Positions 55,682-64,000 of a DNA stretch of 64,000 nt are shown here, piece by piece. Within the stretch, counting starts at the first letter, position 1. The number at the start of each line of letters is the position of its first letter. A program made the position numbers and the translations under genes. This DNA comes from Anisus vortex (lineage: Eukaryota; Mollusca; Gastropoda; Planorbidae), in NCBI GenBank assembly GCA_949126835.1, contig CASBPS010000037.1, positions 62,001 to 126,000 on the forward strand. The letters run 5' to 3'. Below the pieces are notes generated by a model, which did no database searches, was not told the origin of the DNA, and worked only from the letters and a program-made list of their open reading frames with translations.

Positions 55682-58094
55682 CTAGTGGTTATGTCCGTCA
55701 AAATGACGGAGAAACGAATGACAATGTGTTTTGTTAAGAGAGAAAGAAAAGAGACTATTACAATAAAGACAATGATCGTTTCTTTTCGGTAATTAGTTTT
55801 TGTTCTTTTTAATTGTTTCTGGTCGCCCTGATACCAATACCAAACAATAAAAAGGTAAAAAATAAAAAAGCGTAGAAAATAATATTTCAATACAATAACA
55901 ACTAAAGTGAGAACGATTTTTTTCGGTATTTAATTTTTGTTTTTGCTTATTGTATTAATAAAACAGTGTTGAGAATGTTTCTTTCGGTATTTAGTTTTTG
56001 TTATTTTTATTGGTTTCTGGTAGACCTGACCCTGGCATATGCATAATAATTGTTACTGTCAAGGTTCTGGTATTAAAACGTATCGAGCAGTTGTGTTGAC
56101 TTGACTTGTATTTAATAATAGCCTATTAAATTAACACTAATATACTATCTGAAAGAAAAAAAAACATACATACAAAACAATAGAAAAGGTAAATAATATA
56201 AAAAAAAATTAGAAAATAATATTTCAATGCAATAAAAACTAAATTGAGAAAGATTTTTTCGGTATTTAATTTTTGTTCTTGCTTATTGTATCAATAAAAC
56301 AGTATTGAGATTGTTTCTTTCGGTATTTAGTTTTTATTTTATATTGTTGCTGTCAAGCTTATGGTACCCGGTATTAGAAAGTAATCATTTATAGGCCTAA
56401 CTTGTTTTTTTATCATTCGTATCATTTAATTTATAGAGTGTATACAGTCGCCTATTAAAGGATATTCTCAATAGCGATGTAAATCCATTAAATAATTAAA
56501 ACATTTGGTTACTTTTACTTAAAAGATAATGCAAACATCAATAATGAAAAAAAGAAATAATTTGATAGACATTGAATTGAATTGAATTGTTGAATTTCCG
56601 GCCCATCAACATCGAAGGTTATATAGGGCCTTTTTGATAACGTTGTTGTCATTTTTCTCTTGTATCCATTTTATTGTTCTTATATCTTTAGATTTTGTTG
56701 TACAGTTGTATGTCTTTAATATAGTTTATTATATGTTTTGGTTTAATTTTACTGAAAAGTTCATGAAGAGTTCTACAGTAATAGAATTTACGTCGAATGT
56801 CATCAAATGTATTACATTCCAACAAAATGTGAGACACTGTTAAGTTGGCATTGCAGAAAGCACACATAGGGGCAATTTCTCGTTTTAAGATCAACGAATG
56901 TGTTAGTTTCGTATGTCCTGTATGTAGTCTGCAGAGAATAACTGCGTCCTTTCAAACAAGTTGGCCTGTATCATGCCAGGTTTTTGAATTTTCCAAATAC
57001 TGCAGTTTATTGCATTCGGTTTTCAAGAAGCTTAGTCCATTTTGTCTTTCATATTTAATTATTAAGTCTCGATATGGTATTGGGATAATACTCTCTGATA
57101 ACAACAGGGCGGCTTTAGCCTCTCTGTCAGCTTTTTCATTTCCATCTATCCCTGCATGACCAGGAACCCAACAGAAAACGACACGTTTGCCTCTTTCATA
57201 TATTGATTGGTATTTTGTCAAAATGTCCAAGGCAGATATATTCCTGGTATTACAGTTTCCCATAGCAGTAAGACAAGATAACGAATCGGATATAATCACA
57301 AAATTTTGGTTTTCTGATTCCTCTGCAATGTCTAATGCCAGGCATATTGCTAAAGCCTCTGCAGTATTTATTGAGATACTGGAATTATATTTTCTTTTTT
57401 TACTTTTTTTTGAGGTAAGAGCAACCGAAGATGTCGCTGTATCATTTTTCGATCCGTCTGTGTATATTTGTACATAATTTGGGTATTTTTGTAGCACTTC
57501 TTGGAACATATCCATGCAAGGATCCTTTTTCTTTCTATGGTTTAATTCTAAGTTTATAGGCGGGATTTCAAAAAGCCATGGTGGAGTTTTTGGTATATAA
57601 TATCTTTTTATAAATCTAAATTCAATTTTAGTTTCGATCATTTCTTTTTCAATTCTAAGTCCAAAAGTTGGTATATATTTTGAGTTTTCAGTGAAGCTGT
57701 TTTTTTCTTGTGGGTGAAAAACACATAAATACGCTGGATTATTCGGTAAGGATTTCAGTTTTAGTGCATATTGTAATGATAGCTTGAGTCTTCTATTTTG
57801 TAGTGGTGGTTCATTTGCTTCTATTTGCAAACTGTTACATGGAGTAGTTCTAAATGCTCCTAGACATAGACGTAGACATTGATTTTGTACTATGATCAAG
57901 CATTTTTAGATATGATGTTATTGCTGATCCGTATACTAAACATCCATAATCTAATTTTGATCACTTACGTCATACGATAGTATTTTTTTTAAAGTAGCTT
58001 ACACCATTCAAACTCTCCAAGCCAAATTGCGGTGCGTAACTTTTAAAAAAGGTCTCGCCACTTTAAAAATACAATTGCAGAATTGGGAAAACAC
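55682..58094 (-). mobile_element. Helitron copy C, internally deleted, 5'-truncated, with a nested LINE
   Basis: Its 3' end on the minus strand has hairpin CCGTCATTTTGACGG and CTAG (55682-55685), followed by T. It aligns with copies A and B but lacks the GC-rich module and the TC-starting 5' end. A LINE at 56574-57955 lies between GATAGACATT and ACGTCATACG, which are contiguous in copy A (21258-21277). Confidence 0.83.
56574..57955 (-). pseudogene. LINE 3' half with RNase H domain (I-like), nested in Helitron C
   Basis: Minus strand, 57899-56952: thumb remnant (CLRLCLGAFRTTP), linker, then RNase H with IYTDGSKNDTATSSVAL, Glu in INTAEALAICLAL, VIISDSLSCLTA and WVPGHAGIDGNEKADREAK, so the D-E-D and His/Asp residues are all present. 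A distal frame (56894-56688) has CAFCNANLTVSHILLEC, the usual C-terminal zinc knuckle. The very 3' end is a (GAATT)n-like tail at 56571-56590. A frameshift near 57890 separates an upstream LDYGCLVYGSA piece. The polymerase palm is absent, so this is a 5'-truncated copy. RNase H itself is intact. Flanks show an imperfect duplication (TTGATAGACATT versus TTGATCACTT). Confidence 0.9.
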
Positions 58095-58499
58095 CGTGTA
58101 GAAAACACCAACAATAAAGTAATTTTAATTAAAAATGTAGTCCAGCATCGAATATTTATAACTATTTATATGAGACACAGGTACACTGATAAACACAAGT
58201 AATTAGATTTCATATTTATTACCGACGCATTCTCGCTACGGCATCCGGGCAAAATAGCGACTGTCAAAACAGCGACTGTCACTTGAGCGACTTCAAAATA
58301 GCGACTGTTTCAAAACTGCGACTGTCAAAACAGCGACTGTCACTTGAGCGACTTCAAAATAGCGACTGTTTCAAAACAGCGACTGCCAAAACAGCGACTG
58401 TCATTTGAGCGAATTACACAATAGCGATTGTTTTAAAACACAACAACAAGGTTAGAAATTAATTAAAAAAACAAATTTAATTTGGATTAGCTACATAAT

Positions 58500-58866
58500 A
58501 CATACATGATTTTAAAAAGAAGATTTAAAACAGACTACATGATTTTTAAAGAAGATTTAAAACAGACTGCATGATTTAAAACGAAGATTTGAAACAGAAT
58601 ACATGATTTAAAAAGAAGATTTAAAACAGACTGCATGATTTAAAAAGAAGATTTGAAACAGAATGCATGATTTAAAAAGAAGATTTAAAACAGACTACAT
58701 GATTTAAAAAGAAGATTTGAAACAGAATACATAATTTAAAAAGAAGATTTAAAACATAATACATGATTTAAAAAGAAGATTTAAAACAGACTGCATGATT
58801 TATAAAGAAGATTTAAAACAGACTGCATGATTTAAAACGAAGATTTTAAACAGAATACATGATTTT
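58500..58866. repeat. 32-bp tandem repeat array, about 11 units
   Basis: Units follow CATGATTTAAAAAGAAGATT then TAAAACAGACTG. Two variants tend to alternate (TTTAAAACAGACTG/A and TTTGAAACAGAATA), hinting at a 64-bp higher-order unit. Confidence 0.85.
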
Positions 58867-59352
58867 GCGTAATTATCACCTTCTTAATTAATTTAACCTT
58901 CCTACTTGTAAACTAGGATACAAGTTTCCAATATGGCTAAATAGTTCTTGAAATAGGACATTTACCTTCACTCTAAAACGTGCATACTATTTACCTTCAC
59001 TCTAAAACGTGCATCCTTTGTCTTAATATCATTATGAGTCACTAACGTATATTATATCGCCTGTTATATTTTGTAACAATAAAGCTGTTACATTGGTAAA
59101 TTTGAATGTATGTTTGCAAGGTTAACAGTACGAAAAGGGAGGTTCTTAAAAGTCGAAATGCCCACCTGACTACGTCGCCCTTGTGTAGTCGCTCAAATGA
59201 GAGTCGCTGTTTTTACAGTCGCTGTTTTGACAGTTGCTATTTTGCCCAGTCGCTATTTTGAAGTCGCTGTTTTGACAGTCGCTGTTTTGACAGTCGCTGT
59301 TTTGACAGTCGCTGTTTTGACAGTCGCTATTTTGAAGTCGCTGTTTTGACAG

Positions 59353-59973
59353 CAAATCCTGCATAGAGGGACTGATATCCCCAAGGTATCACCTCGAGAA
59401 GGAGACACTGGACAGACTGAGTACTCTCTCACTACAGAGTGCCCTAGCGGTCCAGTGGATACCCTCACATTGTGGACTGCCTGGAAACGTGGAGGCAGAT
59501 GAGCTGGCCAGGCACCGAAGAGATGCCCCACAGGATATCAACCACACACACCGCATCTCCTACTGCGAGGCAAAGGACATAATAAAAGACATGTACAAGA
59601 GAAAATGGACTGAACAACACAATCCCCCAACAGGAGACGACTGGCCACACCTTACCAGATATGAGCAGACCACCATACTCCGACTAAGGACAGGACACAA
59701 CAGACTATTAGAACACCAGCACCGAATCGGCTTAAGTTACACCCCTGAGTGCCCCTGTGGAACTGGACTCCAGAATGCAGAGCACATCCTGCAATGGTGC
59801 CCACTCCACAGAGAGGCCCGTAACCAGGCCTGGCCTCAGGGAGCCACCATGGAGGAAAAGCTCTGGGGCCCAAAGCCATTCCTACAGACAACAGCCCGGT
59901 TTGTCAGAGAAACAGGACTGCCAGTCTGACACAGCAAAGGAAAGCTAAATGGAACGCAAAGGAGGAGGAGGAC
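59353..59973 (+). pseudogene. LINE 3' fragment: RNase H tail plus C-terminal zinc knuckle
   Basis: The frame before and including 59489-59929 encodes AVQWIPSHCGLPGNVEADEL (RNase H His and Asp), then about 100 residues ending with CPCGTGLQNAEHILQWCPLH, a Cys/His knuckle like those at LINE C-termini, and a stop at 59927-59929. An AGG-rich tail follows. GACAG occurs at both ends (about 59348 and 59970), but it is part of the surrounding 15-mer, so it is a weak duplication. The frame from RNase H to the stop is open. Confidence 0.82.
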
Positions 59974-60189
59974 AGTCGCTGTTTTGACAGTCGCTATTTT
60001 GCCCAGTCGCTATTTTGAAGTCGCTGTTTTGACAGTCGCTATTTTGAAGTCGCTGTTTTGACAGTCGCTATTTTGCCCCCGAGCCCTCGCTTCTCACCGT
60101 TGAGCTATAGAACTGGCGTTCACACACTCAACTACGACTTATATAATGTAAGCACCATCTTTCCAAGTGGTAGAGAAAATCTCAAGGAG

Positions 60190-62045
60190 CTGATGCCTAC
60201 CAAGAAATCAACAGCAACATTAGAAAAGGCATGCGCTTAGCAAAGCAAAACTGGATAGAGGATCAATGCCAGGAAATAGAGAACAGTCTGAATAAGAACA
60301 ACAGCAAGAAGGCCTACCGAACAGTGAAACAGCAGACAAGAGTTAAACAGCCCAAAATTTATGCGATCCAAAGCAAATCAGACCTGTGTTTAACAGAAGC
60401 GCGTGACGTCCTGGATAGCTGGACAGAATACTGCTCTGACCTTTACAACCACACATCTAATGGAGACCCCTCAGTTCTAGCATGTCCACAGAATAGAGAA
60501 GGGGAAGAAATTCTCCCCATTCTTCGAGATGAAGCAGTGAAATCACTGAAGAAAGGGAAAGCAGCAGTAGTAGACAACATACCCGCAGAACTGATTCAAG
60601 CAGGAGGAGAAGCGACGATTGATGCCCTTACAATTATCTGCAACAAGATCTGGAAGAGTGGAGAGTGACCTACAACATGGACCCAGTCACTTATAATCAC
60701 TCTTCCCAAGAAAGGTAACCTTCAAGAGTGTCAAAACTACCGTACTATCAGCCTCATCAGCCATCCCAGCAAAGTCCTCTTGAAAATAATACTTAACAGG
60801 TTAAAACCTCAAGCCGAACAAATCATAGCCGAAGAACAAGCAGGTTTCAGGGCAGGGCGAAGTACCACCGAACAAATCTTTAACCTGAGACTAATATGTG
60901 AGAAATACCTACAGCACCAACAACACCTATACCATGTGTTTGTAGACTATAAGAAAGCGTTTGACAGAGTCTGGCATGAAGCGCTGTGGGCAACCATGAG
61001 AGCATATAACATCACCCCCAACACTATTGCAGTCATTAAAAGTCTGTATGACAATGCTACCAGTGCAGTCCTCCACAACGATGTCACTGGCAAATGGTTC
61101 AAAACAACCATTGGCGTGCGTCAAGGGTGCCTACTCTCTCCGACACTCTTCAACATTTACCTGGAAAGGATCATGACCGATGCACTGGAAGACCATGTCG
61201 GGACAGTCAGCATCGGTGGGAGACAAGTCACCAATCTTCGCTTTGCAGATGACATAGATGGCTTAGCTGGCAGTGAAGATGAACTGAGGGAGATTACTGC
61301 TAAAAACTGGAGATAACATAATTAGCCTATGGCATGGAAATAAAGGCTGAAAAGACCAAAGTTATGACAAACATGGAGTTTGAATCCGAAATACAAGTGG
61401 GCGGTCAGAGACTCGAGAAAGTCTCCTCCTTTAAATATCTGGGAACCATAATATCTGATGTAGTATCCAAGCCGGAAATACTTGCAAGAATAGCCCAAAC
61501 AACTGCTGCTTTTTGCAAGCTAAAAGACATCTGGCGAAGCAAGACAATCTCACTTTACTCAAAGATTCGACTGATGCGCTCCCTGGCGATGGCAGTTTTT
61601 ATGTATGGCTGTGAAACATGGACACTTACAGCAGATCTCCAGAAAAGAATCAGAGCCATGGAAATGAGATGCCTACGTAAAATTTTAAACATCTCCTACA
61701 AAGATCGAGTTACAAATGAGGCTGTCCGTGAGCGAATCACCTACGTCATCGGCCCTCATGAGGATCTACTCAGTGCCATTAAATCCAGAAAACTCCGATG
61801 GTATGGGCATGTGGCAAGATCCGAAGGCCTGGCGAAAACCATCATGCAGGGCACAGTGCGATGTGGAAGAAAGAGAGGCAGACATAAGAGACGATGGGAT
61901 GATGACATAAAGGAGTGGACCGGCTTGTCTCTTGCAGACTCCCAGAGGGCGGCGCAGGACCGAGATAAATGGCGTAAAATTATCCAACTGTCAAAAAATG
62001 GTGCCCCAACGACCCTCACTCGGGTTATGGGATTGAAGAAGAAGA
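60190..62045 (+). pseudogene. RTE-like LINE reverse transcriptase, 5'-truncated, with (GAA)n tail
   Basis: Starting at YQEINSNIRKGMRLAKQNWI, the pieces are VLDSWTEYCSDLYN, KKGKAAVVDNIPAELIQAGG, then a shifted frame LIITLPKKGNLQECQNYRTI, EEQAGFRAGRSTTEQIFNLR, VFVDYKKAFDRVWH (catalytic Asp), GVRQGCLLSPTLFNIYLE, LRFADDIDGLAG (FADD), then another frame SSFKYLGTIISDV, MYGCETWTL, RCLRKILNISY, LRWYGHVARS and RRWDDDIKEWTGLSLA. It ends in a GAAGAAGAAG tail. Three frameshifts or stops separate otherwise well-kept segments, so it is fairly recent. No endonuclease is present. Relatives lie at 14050 and 62650. Confidence 0.9.
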
Positions 62046-62640
62046 AGAAGAGAAAATCACTATACGACATATTATTTTACCCGTCAAAACTAGAGACCGT
62101 TAGAGATGGACTGTTTTTTGAAAAAAAAAAGTTATTTTGCTTCAATGAGTTGCCAGCCATTAATGAGGGGGAAAGAATGTATATATATTATAAGAAAAGT
62201 TGTTGTTGGTGTATAGTTTGTTGAATTCCTGAAAACATCCATATATGTGTATATCCTTTCCACGGAAAGCACTGAGGTTTTTAGCACAAGAATTATAGTC
62301 ACATATCCAAACTAAGTCATCGACTTACACTAGAATGGGGAGTGAAGAGTTACAGCGTATAGGCCTTTAACTTTTAATAAAGGCTATATTTCAAAGGTTA
62401 TTGAACCAATGACGATGAAAAACATTCGCGGAGAATATGGAAATAAATAGAATGAATCACATGTTTATAACACTGTTCTAGAATATACATGTTTATTTTA
62501 GAGATTTCATTTAGTAATATGCTTTTTGTTATGTTGGTAAATTAATTGCTTTCAAAAGTAAAGTAAAATAAAATTATTTTATTTGGGGAAAAAAGCCACA
62601 ATTTACAACTTTTTATGTACAATTTTTTCTCGCTCATCTT
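62046..62640. other. No recognised gene
   Basis: AT-rich; the preceding LINE frame runs on fortuitously to 62224. Confidence 0.5.
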
Positions 62641-62647
62641 TTAATCT

Positions 62648-62818
62648 AGGCAGGCAAAAGAGACGATGGTATGATAACATCAAGGAGTGGACCGGCTTGT
62701 CTCTTGCAGACGCCCATATGGCGGCGCAGGACCGAGACAAATGGCGTAAAATTATCCAACTGTCAAAAAATGGTGCAACAATGACCCTCACTCAGGTTAT
62801 GGGATAGAAGAAGAAGAA
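62648..62818 (+). pseudogene. RTE-like LINE 3' end fragment
   Basis: It encodes RQKRRWYDNIKEWTGLSLAD, AAQDRDKWRKIIQLSKNGA and TLTQVMG, then a GAAGAAGAA tail. It is nearly identical to the end of the LINE at 60190-62045; an extreme 5' truncation of a separate insertion. Confidence 0.9.
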
Positions 62819-63004
62819 TCTATTATTAATTCAAAATAAGTTTTAATGCAAATATAGGACCTAGATATAATTTATTTTCTCGATTTATACTACATTAATT
62901 TAGAAAAAAATATTTACTCCGGTTGCATGATGTAAGCATTCTTTTAGTTAAAACAATATTTGAATTTTTAGTTTATAATTAACCAATAAAAAAAACAGTA
63001 TGCC

Positions 63005-63230
63005 GTCTGACCAAACTAATCCATATGGCCGGCGAAGCGGAGTTCACCAGTTTCTGTGCCCACGACACAGGCTTATGTGACCAGTACTGTGCTCAGACGC
63101 CTCTACTTTACTCCAACTAAGGTCAGGTACCCATCAGGTTCTAAAAAAAAATTCTAGCCTGCACCAGGATTCGAACCCAGTACCTACTGTACGCCAGCCG
63201 AACACGCTGCCGCACGGACCGTGCCCCTTA
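63005..63230 (-). repeat. tRNA-derived SINE (family 1)
   Basis: Minus-strand copy: GGTCCGTGCGGCAGCGTG head, GGGTTCGAATCCTGGTGCAG as B box, ACCTGATGGGTACCTGACC, TGAGCACAGTACTGG-like body and GAACTCCGCTTCGCC. The B box is the best preserved of the set. Confidence 0.82.
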
Positions 63231-63899
63231 TATTAACTCATAAATATGAAAACATGAAGACCTAGAGACTATGCCATTTTATACCACTAATCCAGGTTTA
63301 TTAGTTAGATTTTATAATATATGTTTTTCATTGTTAATAGTTGTGTTTAAAAATATTTAGATACATTTGATAAATATACTTGTGTGAAAGTAACGTGTTG
63401 TATTGGCATTTATGTTATTACGGAAAAATGTAAGGCTATCATTTAACTAAGTTACTATATTTACCACGTATGGTGCGAATAGTCTTAGTACTGATATGTT
63501 AATTTTGTTAAATTCTTACAAAGCAAAAATTGCAATTTGAGAAAAATTCATAAAGACCTGCAGATTAGAGAAAGTATTTATAATGCAATTTAAATATACT
63601 GTACGTCAATAAGAAAAAATGTGTAAACTAATATTCTTTACTTTTTAATATCTTTTTAAGCGAGTACTGCGCTCAATAAACTCTTCCTAAATCGTAGAGG
63701 TATCTAAATATTACACAAAGCAAAACCAATTTCACTCCAGCCAGGATCTAGTAAAAGAAAAAGTATAATGCATTTTAATAGCATTGTTGAAATTTGTTCC
63801 GTAAATCTAATTATTAATAATGTTAAGCTCTCTCTATCTAGCTATATCTATATATAAATATCTATCTATATTTATCTATCTATCTATATATATTTATAG

Positions 63900-63954
<55 letters not shown>

Positions 63955-64000
63955 TAATTTATTTGTTTATTTTTATTTCTGTATTATATATATATATATT
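63231..64000. other. No recognised gene; simple repeats at the window end
   Basis: AT-rich, ending in (TCTA)n and a long (TA)n tract at 63835-63952. Confidence 0.55.

Larger units (their letters stand above)
58247..60078. mobile_element. Foldback-like element with long inverted arms of 14-15-bp tandem units
   Basis: The left arm (58247-58436) is built of AGCGACTGTCAAAAC, AGCGACTGTCACTTG and AGCGACTTCAAAAT units. The right arm (59178-59352 and 59974-60078) carries the inverted complement (CAGTCGCTGTTTTGA). The outer ends, GGGCAAAATAGCGACTGTC and its inverse, match for about 30 bp. Between the arms are a 32-bp tandem array and unique DNA. A LINE fragment interrupts the right arm. No transposase was found, and no target duplication could be recognised. 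Confidence 0.65.

Noticed and set aside
58247..58866. CRISPR-like array
   Set aside because: Units are directly adjacent without unique spacers, and the DNA is clearly eukaryotic.

Overview
The window looks like gene-poor, AT-rich DNA from an animal, most likely a heterobranch or pulmonate gastropod mollusc. The reasons are spliced genes with GT..AG introns, an intronless chemoreceptor-like seven-helix receptor, tRNA-derived SINEs, many LINE families with (GATAA)n or (GAA)n tails, hAT, Helitron and LTR elements, and frequent TAGGCCTA palindromes. The species assignment is inference. Nothing bacterial or organellar was seen.

Host genes are few. There is a complete single-exon class A GPCR at 5160-6167 (+). 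Three very small secreted-protein genes can be assembled by hand from splice signals: 13048-13425 (-), 23665-24206 (+) and 40790-41088 (-). They share one layout: a splice acceptor 5-7 nt before the ATG, a signal-peptide exon of 45-49 codons, a phase-0 intron, and a tiny last exon. This trio is my best candidate for an undescribed gene family. A decayed fourth signal exon may lie at 25103-25240.

The rest is mostly transposon-derived. LTR elements fall into five families. A nearly intact young Gypsy-like element at 26395-32263 has LTRs that look identical by eye and a 4-bp target duplication, yet it encodes only Gag, protease and an integrase scrap. Another LTR of its family opens the window at 1-567. 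Solo LTRs with recognisable target duplications lie at 9987-11315 and 39035-40547 (one family), at 6963-7644, 48005-49298 and 49741-50343 (a second), and at 43791-44184 (a third). A 198-bp LTR with a primer-binding-site-like sequence and Gag remnant lies at 14510-15625.

Four copies of a non-autonomous Helitron (15631-16095, 18636-21700, 43167-45526, 55682-58094) share the TC start and/or the hairpin plus CTAG end. Each of the three larger copies carries a different nested insertion. DNA transposons include a hAT at 2883-4409 with terminal inverted repeats and 8-bp duplications, a ZMYM1-like hAT remnant at 33820-34770, a THAP-domain scrap at 9889-9986, and a foldback-like element at 58247-60078 with arms built from 14-15-bp tandem units. 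LINE fragments occur throughout. One at 49575-53020 has its endonuclease end inverted relative to the reverse transcriptase, as expected for twin priming. Long stretches with no recognisable gene are listed individually.
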